Origin: Lepidodermella squamata
Lineage: Eukaryota; Gastrotricha
Direction of reading: 5' to 3'
Length of the DNA: 64,000 nucleotides
NCBI GenBank assembly: GCA_047495785.1
Contig: JBLDXI010000015.1
Span: forward strand, 2,914,001 to 2,978,000
Under the pieces are notes generated by a model. That model was given only the letters and a program-made list of their open reading frames with translations. It was not told where the DNA came from and did no database searches. Numbering within the stretch: position 1 is the first letter of the stretch; every line of letters starts with the position of its first letter. This document shows, piece after piece, positions 9,310 to 18,905 of the stretch. The position numbers were made by a program, and so were the translations under genes.

Positions 9310-12300
9310 TCAACTGCAGACGGAGCCGAGAGTGTCCAGAAACCATTGATGGCTGATCCACAAAATCGGTTTGGAACTCATGCAAGTCGCAGGTCCGGTC
9401 ATGCTCTTGTATACCGGAATTGCGCACTTCAAATGAGCGCAGATTTTCAGAATTTGCTTCTCATTATCGGCGATATTCTGCTGCAATTTGCTAACATCAA
9501 ATGAGGAAGCTTGTTTAGGCAGGGCTGGACATTGAGCGATGCCACCAATGAATCCCTGATAGCAAGTTTCTGCAACCTTGGGGTTTAACCGTGCAGCTCG
9601 GAAATTGCTGTCTGCCCTGATCAGATATTCGTAAGTTATGCCGTTCTTAGTAGCTATGGCTGAAGCCTGTGCAGCTCGAGTTGGATTACACTGGTTCCCG
9701 CACAGCGTGTAGGCGTACTCGTCTCTGAAATGAGAGATAAAAATTAGTTAGATGCTAGCGAATGTTGCGAGCGCTGACACAAACCTTATCTTTTCGTATT
9801 CGCTCAAACATTTCTTAGCGCATTTATTGAAGTCTGCTGGATCTACGATGGCAGTGAAGAACTGAATGTACACCCGGTAATAATTATCAGTATCCCACTC
9901 GGGAATTGGAGCAGGAGTAGGAGCTGGCGCAGTATAGGTTGTAGTAGTAGTAGTAGTAGTAGTAGGTTGTGTTGTAGAAGGCGCCGGTTTAGGTGGGACA
10001 CCGCCTGGACAGAGGTTGCTGATTTGGTACTCGGAAGCGATTTCGAAGTACAGCTGTAATCGCGCGCAGCTGTCGTTGGCTGCTATCTTTCCATACTCAA
10101 CAACAGCGCAAGATGCATACCGACAAGCTTCAAACTTGTCGATTTCGGTATAATTACTGAGAAATTCATAGGCGATTGGCACTGGTGAACAGGCAGATAC
10201 TTTATCGATTGGGCGGCAGCTATCATTTAGTGGATTCATGTTATTAAATTGCCAGACTGCCTCTCTACCATCACTTGCCGTTTTACCTCTCTTGACAGCC
10301 ACTTTAACAGCTTGCTCAATCACGAAGTAATTTCTCTCGCGGCATATGATATCTACGGTTCCTTGGGAACTAAAGAAATGTTCGGGGAAAATGTTGGAAA
10401 GCCACTATAGTGAAAATCTGGACTGCAGAATAGCACAAAATTCAGTTTTTAAGGCCATTTTCGTGTTGTCAGATTAGGGCCTGAAAAAAGTGCTCTATTA
10501 TGCGCTAATACGAGAACCCGAAAATGGCCTTAAAATACTGAATTTTGTGTTATTCTGCACTCGAAATATTCAATAAGGGGCTGTATTAGTCTCTTATATT
10601 GGATGAATGATGCCATTTTTACTTGGTGCACGTTTTACTTCCTTCGCTAGGGAGAAGTTTGGCGTTATGCAAGGCGAGGTCGTTGAGCACGTGGTAAGGG
10701 GCCACCTTGCCGTCAGGGGTCTCTACCAGTGGAGCGACGATATTACCGCCCACCAATTCATCGTATATTTTGAAGAAGCCACCATCTCCCCAATCAGCTC
10801 CAAGACTATTCAAGGCTACGTAATACGGTTTGCCGCTTGCTCGTTCGACGCCATACCCTACAAGTGTGACGTATTGTTCCGTCGGGGCTTCGACCGGACA
10901 GGCAAAGAAAGTCTGATTCTGATTCATGATTCCAGCGGATTTGTATTTAGGATATTGAGACGACATGAGATACGTGCCTTCGCAGTCGACAGATGCCGTC
11001 ACACAGCCATAATCGTATATTGCCTTGATGTAATAATCAACAATATTAATAAACAATAATAAATAATAAATAATAAAATAAAATAATAAACAAATTGAAT
11101 AATAAATTCAGAGGGAACTTCAAGACGATTTGAACCGTCTGAGCGATTGGCTTGCTTCAAATAGCCTTATGGTCAATGGTAAAAAATCCCAGTTGATCGT
11201 GCTACCAACTGACTATAACACCAAAATTCCCCACCAAAATTCGATATCAAAATTGAAAATTGTCCGATTGAAACGACATCGTCGTTCAAAATCTTAGGTT
11301 TCACTCTTGATAACAAGATGTGCTTCAAGGATCATTTGAAAGTGATTAGGAACAAAACTCGTAGTGGTCTATTTGCGTTGAGAATCACTGCCAAATATCT
11401 CGACCGAAAAACGCTAAAACTGATGGCAAACGGTCTGCCACCTGACGTATTGCGACACAACTCTATCGCAATTGGCACCTACGAAATTAAAGAAACTGCA
11501 AAGGCGCCAGGACCAGGCTGTCCGAATAATTTGCCGCGCTCCAGCGAACGCCGACCCGGTACCGCTGCGACAAAGTCTGCGTTGGCTAGATTTGGATGGG
11601 AAGCGTAAAGTCCATCTGGCTACCTTGATCTGGCGGTGCTTAAATGACGAAGCACCGGTTGCAATCGCTGCTTTTTTTACCAAGCAAACCGCGTCGGGCT
11701 CCACTCGAAGCCAAACAGCCAAGAAAACTATGAGCTGTCTCCTTAAAATGCCAAAGACAAAGTCCAAGACCATGGACCGTTGTCTTGAACACCACGGGGC
11801 AGTTTTTTGGAACAGTTTGCCCGACGCAGTGCGCTCTGCAACAAGCGCAGATCAGTGCAGGAACTTGGTCTACAACTACCTATTAAGTCTGGCTCCCAAC
11901 AACAATCTCAACAAAAAGCCAGCATCCTGAAATGAAACCTATACTCCCATATTTTTCTACCATTATTGTTGCTCAATTTTATACTGATTTTTGTCAACTT
12001 ATCTAACATGATGTTTTATAACTACATAATCTTGTGTACAGTTTGATCAAACCCTAACTAATCCATTGTCTTTTTTTACAGCTGAGCTTTCCAACTTTTT
12101 CTAAAAACGGATGAATGGCTCTTAAATAAATAAATAAATGAATAGGAAATAAAAAAGCACGACTATTGTGTACCTTTTTAATACATGAAAAACTCCAAGA
12201 CCTCTTAACCCAATTAGTACCCCAAACGTCCTGCATAATGTTACGCTCTTTCCGGAGAGGAATGCTCTTCGAAAATTCATCATATTTGCACTGGCCATTG

Positions 12301-12838
12301 TCTCCTTCGATCGTATGGCTGCGCATAGGATAGTCCTCATACGTCGGCGCTCCGCCTCTCCTGGCCATGAAATCCAACACTTTCTGAGGTAACGCCTCAA
12401 AATTTTCACCATCGCAGTATGGGAAGACACAGTCGATAAATGCCTGTGAAAAATAGTTTTATAGTTTTCTAACATATTTTCTAGTTTATACTTCTAGGTA
12501 GTTTTTACCTGCTCGGATATTTTCGGGGCTGGCTTACCACCCCATGCCTTCGACCAAGCACATCGAGCTGCGGCAACGGCCGACCAAATATAAGAACCAG
12601 AGCAGTGCTGGCTCTTGACATCGAACCATTCTGGATGAAGCTTCGAATGGTCTAGGCTGTCAGGAATCCCCGTAGTATTACAATTGACTGCAATATAGCT
12701 ATCGCTCTGCTTTTTGCCCTTTATGTTACCAGCATTCCAGAGAACTGAAATCAAGGGAACGAGTTGAAAGTTCAAAATAATAAAATCTCTCTGTTAACAC
12801 CTACCAGCTAGAGTTCCTAGGACGAAAATGTTGTTCAT
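9310..12838 (-). CDS. Papain-like pseudoprotease, paralogue B (638 aa, catalytic Cys and His lost)
   Basis: Exons are 12838-12805, 12744-12509, 12443-12174, 11023-10639, 10361-9785 and 9724-9310; all phases close to 638 residues with no internal stop. Signal peptide MNNIFVLGTLA. The active-site block reads SQHCSGSYIW: Ser62 (codon TCT) stands where A, C and D have Cys. The His block reads EQYVTLVGYG, with Gln230 in place of His. Asn252 is kept, but the Trp after NS is Leu. Next come the shared Cys-rich C-terminal half, a Thr run and a short Ala-Pro linker, then the second Cys-rich domain. Donor 4 and acceptor 5 are shifted relative to C yet keep the frame. Intron 3 holds a LINE fragment and intron 4 a fold-back element. 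Probably a secreted, catalytically dead but maintained protein. Confidence 0.85.
10424..10559. repeat. Fold-back element in intron 4 of protease B
   Basis: Two arms of about 57 bp (10424-10480 and 10502-10559) are inverted copies that both begin TGCAGAATA and run through GGCCATTTTCG. The spacer is about 21 bp. The whole 136-bp unit could form one long hairpin in the pre-mRNA. It looks like a miniature inverted-repeat element. I see no clear target duplication. Confidence 0.8.
11107..12141 (+). mobile_element. 5'-truncated LINE (CR1/jockey-like) in intron 3 of protease B, antisense
   Basis: The plus strand encodes the end of a non-LTR reverse transcriptase. The post-catalytic block LNRLSDWLASNSLMVN starts near 11115, then comes a block with KLKKLQRRQDQAVRIICRA near 11490 and a C-terminal region ending by 11930. 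Several frameshifts split it. The 3' end is an AAAT-type tail (12124-12140), usual for CR1-like elements. It lies opposite to the host gene, inside an intron of about 1.15 kb. Confidence 0.75.
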
Positions 12839-13362
12839 AATGTAAAAATTATCAAGTCAAGAAAATTAAATTAATGAAAAAATGGCTGAACCTGTCCATT
12901 ATATTGAATCTGAACGCACTCAGCACTGAGTCATTTGGATGAATAAGTAAATTATGTAGATTCAGGCGCGCACATATTCACGTATTGTTGTGATCAGTCT
13001 GACTGTCTGGCTGTCTAGCTGTCTGGTTGGATGTTTGAATTTACCCCTGGCGAACATCTTGCGAACATGACGTCAAATTTTCTATATTTTATATCTTTTT
13101 ATAATTCTTCAACTGCAACGGCATTATATTTCAAGTTGACATTGCATATAATTAATGAATTATAGTAAGTTCGCAACCGCAAATTCATAGTGATATATTC
13201 ATAACGTGATATTTCCATATAGAGTATATTCATAACGAGACATATTCGTATCGAAAGTGGTGATCTTTTCATAACAAGCGTAAATAAAAATAAAGAATGG
13301 TGACCTATTCGTATCAACGGCACACGTTAACGCGTGATATGACTGATACAGAAACCGAATAA
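12839..13362. other. Upstream region of protease B, with repeated ATTCATAACG-type motifs
   Basis: The conserved TGTAGATTCAGG element is at 12955-12966, about 120 bp upstream of the B start, at the same distance as in the other paralogues. Between about 13185 and 13320 a short motif recurs: TATTCATAACG (two copies), TATTCGTATC (two copies) and TTTTCATAAC. No gene is seen. Confidence 0.5.
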
Positions 13363-13506
13363 CTTAGTGGAACCAGTGAATCCACAATAATCTGATTGGT
13401 CGGGTGGTTCCAAGTCTGTGATTGGTTGGTTCAAAGAGCACGCGGCACGCATGGTTCGAGGGGTTGGTTCAATTTTTTTCTGCGATCATGAAATATGAAA
13501 TGTAGC
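13363..13506. repeat. Left arm of inverted repeat flanking the tRNA cluster
   Basis: This arm matches the reverse complement of 14447-14665. Shared blocks include CTTAGTGGA, CCAGTGAATCCA, TCTGATTGGT, CTGTGATTGGTTGGTTC and AAGAGCACGCG, and the match continues almost to the first tRNA. The right arm has about 40 extra bases. Several ATTGG (CCAAT-box) motifs lie in each arm. Confidence 0.75.
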
Positions 13507-13533
13507 GGAAAGTGACCACCCTTCTGCCATCTA

Positions 13534-13606
13534 GCCGAGATAGCTCAGTTGGGAGAGCGTTAGACTGAAGATCTAAAGGTCCCTGGTTCGATCCCGGGTC
13601 TCGGCG
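13534..13606 (+). tRNA. tRNA-Phe (GAA)
   Basis: The 73-nt gene folds as a full cloverleaf: acceptor GCCGAGA/TCTCGGC, D arm with AGTTGGGA, anticodon loop CTGAAGA (GAA) and T arm CCTGG/CCGGG with TTCGATC. It has no intron and no CCA. It looks intact. Confidence 0.95.
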
Positions 13607-13675
13607 TACCTTTTTGCGCTGCCTTTGGCCTATCCTAATTGCCATGTTAGAAGCCTACGGGGGATTTCTATCGCA

Positions 13676-13738
13676 GGCCCGTTGGTCTAGGAGTATGATT
13701 CTCGCGAGAGGTCTCGAGTTCAATTCCCGAACGGGCCC
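13676..13738 (+). pseudogene. tRNA-Pro pseudogene lacking the anticodon loop
   Basis: The acceptor stem GGCCCGT, the D arm and the T arm match a eukaryotic tRNA-Pro, but the anticodon stem halves are fused (TTCTCGCGAGAGG). About 9 nt covering the anticodon loop are missing relative to the usual gene. The length is 63 nt, so it cannot decode. Confidence 0.8.
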
Positions 13739-13822
13739 ACTCGTTTTTTCTTCATTTGAATTTCAACTTTCAACAAGGTATTGAAAAATTTATCACATAA
13801 TCCAGGCATTCAATTTCATATC

Positions 13823-13871
13823 TCCCTGATGGTCTAGGGGTTGGCGGCCCGGTTTCGATTCCCCGTCAGTG
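13823..13871 (+). pseudogene. tRNA-Glu pseudogene lacking the anticodon arm
   Basis: The start TCCCTGATGGTCTAGGGGTT and the T arm CGGTTTCGATTCCCCGTCAG resemble tRNA-Glu, but roughly 20 nt of anticodon arm are missing, leaving 49 nt. Confidence 0.7.
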
Positions 13872-13930
13872 AAAGTTTTGCTTTGAAATGGGTTTTTTGA
13901 AAAAATCACACTGCTTATCGCAAAAAATCG

Positions 13931-14004
13931 AGCAAGGCTCAGGGGGATCGAACCTTCAATCTTCTGCTAACTGCGCAGACACTGTATCACTAAGCTACTT
14001 TGCC
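13931..14004 (-). pseudogene. Degenerate tRNA-like sequence (Thr, AGT-like loop)
   Basis: Read on the minus strand, an acceptor (GGCAAAG with CCTTGCT), a D-like arm, an anticodon stem TCTGC/GCAGA with loop GCAGTTA and a TTCGATC T loop can be laid out over 74 nt. The T stem is poor. The anticodon would be AGT (Thr). Probably a decayed tRNA. Confidence 0.4.
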
Positions 14005-14081
14005 TTTTGGCTTATAGATGGCCATTCAGTCCCAAATTTAAGCTGCCAAAGCAGAAGATTCGTGGCAAAAAATCTTTTGTT

Positions 14082-14150
14082 GGATACGGGTGCCGATCCC
14101 GTTGCCTCTCGCATGTTAAACGACCGCTCTACCATTTGAGCTAATGCCCC
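14082..14150 (-). pseudogene. Degenerate copy of tRNA-Ala (loop now AAC)
   Basis: It matches the intact tRNA-Ala at 29334-29406 over D loop, T arm and most of the body, but the anticodon stem is broken and the triplet has changed from AGC to AAC. The 3' acceptor strand no longer pairs. A pseudogene of the same family. Confidence 0.7.
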
Positions 14151-14260
14151 ATGTATTTGAGCCAATATGTATAACAAAGGCATTCTAAACAATAACGTAA
14201 AACTAGCAGTAAGTTTTTGAAAAGCTGGCGCCCTTCTCGAACCCCAGAAACTGCGATTAA

Positions 14261-14301
14261 CTGCTCACGGGAGACCAGGGTTCGATTCCCTGCCAAGGAT
14301 C
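14261..14301 (+). pseudogene. tRNA-like fragment with T arm
   Basis: A clear T arm (CAGGGTTCGATTCCCTG, 14277-14293) follows sequence that could be a decayed anticodon arm. The 5' half is not recognisable. It lies between the Ala-like and Lys tRNA copies. Confidence 0.4.
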
Positions 14302-14358
14302 TAGCTTTTTTTCTCGATTTTAAAGCTGTACCATGCGTATTGCCCAAAAATGTACAAC

Positions 14359-14431
14359 CGCCCGATGTGGGGCTCGAACCCACGACCCTGGGATTAAGAG
14401 TCCCATGCTCTACCGACTGAGCTAACCGGGC
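14359..14431 (-). tRNA. tRNA-Lys (CTT)
   Basis: Full cloverleaf on the minus strand: acceptor GCCCGGT/ATCGGGC, D arm with AGTCGGTAGAG, anticodon loop CTCTTAA (CTT) and T arm GTGGG/CCCAC with TTCGAGC. It is 73 nt with no intron and looks intact. Confidence 0.95.
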
Positions 14432-14446
14432 TGAGACAGAGTAGTG

Positions 14447-14665
14447 TACTGCTACATTTTATATTTCCTTACTGGTATTACTTCTGCTTACAAGCAATCG
14501 CAGAAAAAATGGTGCGTATCGCGTGCTCTTTGAACCAACCAATCACAGACTTAGCATGTTGTAGTTTTATTATTATAGGCCCTCCGCCTTTCGACGCTAT
14601 AGGCACACCGACTTGAAACCACCCAACCAATCAGATAATTTTGGATTCACTGGCTCCACTAAGAA
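14447..14665. repeat. Right arm of inverted repeat flanking the tRNA cluster
   Basis: This is the inverted copy of 13363-13506, with extra sequence near 14553-14605. The two arms sit immediately 5' of the outward-facing ends of tRNA-Phe (plus) and tRNA-Lys (minus), so both genes share upstream sequence. Confidence 0.75.
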
Positions 14666-14934
14666 CGTATCTAATCATTCATTCGTGGGTTTATTAACTC
14701 GAGATGCTTTGCAAGATTTGAAATAAAACTTACAAGAATGAGCGGTGGCTCAAGATACACGCTGGTTGTGTTCACTCAGGGAAGACCCAGGTAGATGCAG
14801 TCGATACAGCAGCTGTATCATCTGCGGCACCTACAATATACCGTCACCTACAATACCTTCAATCAGCGACTTGCTTCCACGGGATACATCGACGCCGAAA
14901 TCGTCAACAATGAACGTTAACCCTCTACGACCTG

Positions 14935-15231
14935 TTGATAGGTTTTGCTTATTACTGGGTTGAATCTCGCGAAAATTTTCGCTGCAAGGACTGTTTTATC
15001 AACCCGGTACTGAATGCTGCCGGCACTGAGGTGGTCGGCCTAGCTGGTGTTCATAATCATGCACCCGATTACCACGAAGTTGAATCTGATATAGCTGTTG
15101 CCAAGATGAGGGCGCGAGTTAGGTCAGAAAACTGGCTCGGCATTCCAGAAATCTACAGGTCCGAATTAAAGCGATCGTTATATCGAATTCGGGACAAGCT
15201 TGAGCCGAAGCGACCTCTACCCGAACAGTAA
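14935..15231 (+). CDS. FLYWCH-like zinc-finger ORF fragment (possibly transposon-derived)
   Basis: The 98-residue frame contains YYW, RCKDC and HNHAP spaced as in FLYWCH-type zinc fingers (an aromatic pair, CxxC, then a terminal HxH). FLYWCH domains are common in nematode proteins and next to MULE transposases. The N-terminal part is not resolved; I cannot tell whether this is an exon of a larger gene or a relic. Confidence 0.35.
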   Translation: MIGFAYYWVESRENFRCKDCFINPVLNAAGTEVVGLAGVHNHAPDYHEVESDIAVAKMRARVRSENWLGIPEIYRSELKRSLYRIRDKLEPKRPLPEQ

Positions 15232-15289
15232 TCGAGAATTGATACGACATAAGCTTTGTACGCTAGCATTTTCAGCCCATTACTTTTGC

Positions 15290-15905
15290 AACTTTTAACG
15301 ATAGCTGATCAAAGACTGACACACCTGTTAACAACATTAGCACAACGCCTGGAAAAATTAAGCTCATTAACAACAACCACATCCAAATCTTTAGCAAAAT
15401 CCACTCGCTGCAAAGGAGTGTTATTAATTGTATAATTCGCCATTTCCTCAGCATTTCCAACCCGGAGAACACAACATTCTTTACAGTTTACTTCCAGACC
15501 ATTCAAAGTTAAGGTTTCGATGAGTTTATCAATATCATTTTGCAAAGATTTTCTGTCTTCATCCGATATAATTGGTCGAAATATCTTATTATCGTCAGCG
15601 AAAAAATAGAGAGAAGAATCCATATTAAAATTAGCGTCAATGGCGATCAAAAATAAAATAAATAACAAAGGGCCAAGGACGGAGCCTTGAGGAACACCTG
15701 AGGTAACATGCCTCCAATCAGACTTGCAGCCTCCGATTTTCGTTCGAAATTGTCGTTCGTGTAAATAGGATATTCTAGCCAATTAAGAAGGTTTCCGCAA
15801 ATGTTAAAACTTTTGAGCGCACTGATTAGCTTATGAAGAGGAACCGAGTCAAAGGCTTTCGCGAGATCTAAGTAGATTATGTCTACAGAAATATTGAGCT
15901 CACGA
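15290..15905 (-). pseudogene. LINE reverse transcriptase fragment (CR1/jockey-like), frameshifted
   Basis: On the minus strand the RT blocks LDLAKAFDSVPLHKL (near 15850), SGVPQGSVLGPLLF (near 15670) and FADD (near 15600) are readable in order. A one-base frameshift near 15780 separates the first from the others. The 5' part and the 3' end are missing. It is a different copy from the LINE at 11107-12141. Confidence 0.8.
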
Positions 15906-15929
15906 AATCATGAGATCAGGAGCCTTAAG

Positions 15930-16275
15930 TTGGAGTTTTAAGTTGAAAAAATCGAAGTTTCAATCTCAGGTTGACTATTTGCTCGTATGCCCCGACCTTG
16001 CAAGATAACGGTGTCCTGGGCTCAAAACCTTTTCAAGCACTACGTTCTCTATGAAGCTAACCAGTGAGGTGAAAAATCGAACATTTAAAAAATGAAATTT
16101 GCACAAAATTCTCTGCGCGCGCATAAAGGCGGATTTTTTATTTCACAAAATCTTGGTGTTCAAAACCATCGAACAGCAAACGTCCTCAAAAGAGCGATCA
16201 AGAATTCATCAAATTCAACTTTCTGCGATTTTTCAAAGTCGAAATTCCGAAATCGTCCTTCCCGCCGTGAAAGGG
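15930..16275. mobile_element. Right-end fragment of the piggyBac-like family
   Basis: The sequence matches about 6511-6728 of the piggyBac-like element, ending in CCGCCGTGAAAGGG followed by TTAA at 16276-16279. The left half is missing where the LINE fragment abuts. A middle stretch (about 16030-16190) is not shared. Confidence 0.7.
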
Positions 16276-16279
16276 TTAA

Positions 16280-17098
16280 GCGCATTATGACAAGTTTTAT
16301 GTCATCTGCCTTGCGATAGATCTCGACAAGCCCGAGGGGCCAGCCTTGTAGAGCATTTTTCGGGCTATCTAAATCAAGAAATATAATTCCGCCTAGTGGT
16401 TACTATTTCTTGAATGCACAAATGTCACCCGGTTTTAGAGAAAAATGCTCTTCCCGGTTTAGTTTGACTGAAATTCGTAAGTGTCGTCTTTCTTGCTATG
16501 CGGCTGGAAGAATTGTAAGCGGGAGAACCTAACAACCTTATAGAGCATTCCTTGGGCTATCTAACGATACCAACATTATTGAAAATCCACTCATTGATTA
16601 GGAGCATCTAGGCGCCTAACTGTCACCCGTTTTGGAAGCAAATTAGTGAGAAACTACTTTTTTTACCCCATATTTTTGACGTCTAACCGCAAAATAGTAT
16701 CGTTAATCGCAAAATTTTATTGCCATGGATCGCGAGGCTATCCAACAGATCGACTGTCTAGCGACACCAAGAAATCGAAAATCGGATGCGTGGTTAGAAC
16801 TACACTAGCCTGACCTAATGGCTACGGTTTTTAGAAAAAATGTCCCCATGAAGCCCATTTTTACTCGTTTTCGGGTGCATTTTTTTCCGACCGGCTAAAA
16901 TCGACTACGGCACCCCAATTCTTACTACTTCTGCGAAGTGCCAAGTTGAGGTTCAGCGTGACGAAAATCGTCCGATTGGGCTCTGTCTTGTAAAGCATGT
17001 CCTGAAGCAACAATACCATGAATTACGATTCTTCGCCCTCGCCCTTCGCCTTCGAAACGCCCTCCCCAATTCGTCATTCCGGCGATGGAGAATAATAT
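16280..17098. other. Intergenic stretch with no recognisable gene
   Basis: No gene is seen. A phrase like TAGAGCATT...GGGCTATCTAA recurs at about 16350 and 16541, suggesting decayed repeat units. From about 17040 the sequence becomes homologous to the upstream regions of the protease paralogues. Confidence 0.4.
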
Positions 17099-17110
17099 GT
17101 AGATTCAGGC
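17099..17110. promoter_or_regulatory. Orphan copy of the TGTAGATTCAGG element
   Basis: The element and about 200 bp after it match the upstream regions of proteases A, C and D and the flank of the second degraded glycosyltransferase copy (23045-23240), but no protease exon remains to its left. It marks a deleted or lost protease copy. Confidence 0.5.
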
Positions 17111-17439
17111 GCTTGGACGCACATCCCGTCATCTTACTATTTGAGTGCGTAATATATCGCTGGCTATATAGAAAAATACGCGGCAACAACGGAAAATTAT
17201 AATTCATCGATCATCTTTGTTTTATCAGATGACAATTGTTTTCGCGAAAACTAAACTTGTGTTCTACTGCTCGCTTTTCAGTACTGGCCGTATGCGTGAA
17301 AAGCACCGAGCAAAACTATGACTGAAATATTGAACCCCTGCTGAAAATTAAAAAAAAAATAACATCAACGTGTTTTAAATAGAACACGAATTTTTCGTCG
17401 AACTTCCGGTTCCCTGATCCTTGAACTCATAACTCGGCC

Positions 17440-17800
17440 ATTAATAACTGTTCGAAGGTAACGTGACCCGCTATCGAACTATTTTTGACGACTTCGGCGG
17501 ATCATTACGGCGCTAAAGAAATTACCACTGTCGGCCTTCGGCCTTTGACAGTAGTTGACGGGGCACGGAGCAGTTTTTAAGAGGGCACTCATATCCTCCT
17601 TAACCTAAGTGCACACGTAACAAAGAAGACCCACGACAACGAGGTGTTCTCCGTCATTGATCTCGTTTCTACCCCTTATTGCACCTATTTGAGCCGGCTG
17701 ATCAGAAGTTACAGCTGCTTTTCGCCACTCATGCTGAGATACAAATTGCCGCGGTAAATGCTACAAGGCAGATGGATCGTTCGCATGAAGCACTTCAGAA
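17440..17800 (+). pseudogene. Degraded copy 1 of the glycosyltransferase-like gene
   Basis: The stretch from about 17448 to 17525 aligns to 27748-27835 of the intact gene, and from about 17680 to 17745 to 27845-27915. Stops and frameshifts break the frame. About 140 bp of unrelated sequence separates the two parts at the point where copy 2 also carries an insertion. The 3' part is not recognisable. Confidence 0.7.
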
Positions 17801-18905
17801 ACAATCTGAACCATACATTTCGGTTTGGGTTTTGCCGACGACTCAAAACTTGTATTGAGATATTAGGGATAACTGACAACCTATACTCAGGTGTTCAATC
17901 GCAGAATATGAAATACTTGAAACGATTCATTTTTCTAGGCATGCGTATATTCGACAGGCGATTAAGATTCTGGCAATTTTGAAGAAGTTGTTCACAACAA
18001 CAGCAACAACATCTTGAGCTGTCAATGCGCAAGATCTCGATGCTCGTTGCGTTGGGATATTGCTCCTGGTTTTGTTCTGGATTTTGAGAAACGAAAGCTA
18101 CGGGTCCATCGCAGCTGCGGTTTTCAACGTCTTTCGCCGATGCGGGGCATCTCAGAAGGCCACGCTTCATTCCACGTGTAGTATGCTTAACATTTGACTC
18201 CCGAATTTCCTGAGAACTTCATCAGGTGTAATGAGAAATTGTTATTCACCCAGAATTTGACTTCCTCGAAGTTATAACGTCCATCTCTAACACCTTGACG
18301 GTGGAAGTAACTGATGGTTTCATTATTCCAAGAAAACATTAAATCCAACCTATTTGAACAGTTTCGAATTTCGAGGAAAAAATTACAAAAATCTAAGAAT
18401 TTATCTTGCATAAAAAGTGATTTTTTGCGGATATATTGCATAATTCTCTGCAAAGCGCTCTATACTATTGCAATAAAGCCTTTTTATAATTAATTCATTC
18501 TGCAGAATATAAGGCATCAACCCGCGCATTCTTATAGTAAATATGCTGCCCCGCGCCGCGATAATTCAATGTGCGTTGAGGCAAAAACTCACCTTTTCAA
18601 TATAGAGAATGGGTGTGTAAAAGGGGAAAAGTTACTTTATAGGGCAAAAGGAGCGATATTATTGGTCTCAAATGTTGTTCACGCAGGAACAAAGGATGGG
18701 TAAATGCCACTGAGAACAGAAGCTGCCATGCATGTCAAGCCATTTTCAATCAGAGGTAAAGAAAAGTAAACTTTCAATTGTAAGATTTATTTTTTTATCC
18801 TCTTCAGCTCTTAATTTTCCATCACCCTCAGATTTCAATAAGCCATTAAACTTGAACTCATGTTCAACTCATCTTCATGAATTCTCTGAATACTATAGTC
18901 AACGA
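17801..18905. other. Intergenic stretch, nothing recognised until the protease C 3' flank
   Basis: No gene is seen. From about 18780 the sequence is the 3' flank shared with proteases B and D. The short open frames between have no family features. Confidence 0.4.

Noticed and set aside
13185-13320. CRISPR-like or satellite array of TATTCATAACG motifs
   Set aside because: The motifs vary in sequence and spacing, and the genome is a metazoan. Recorded only as a repeated motif.
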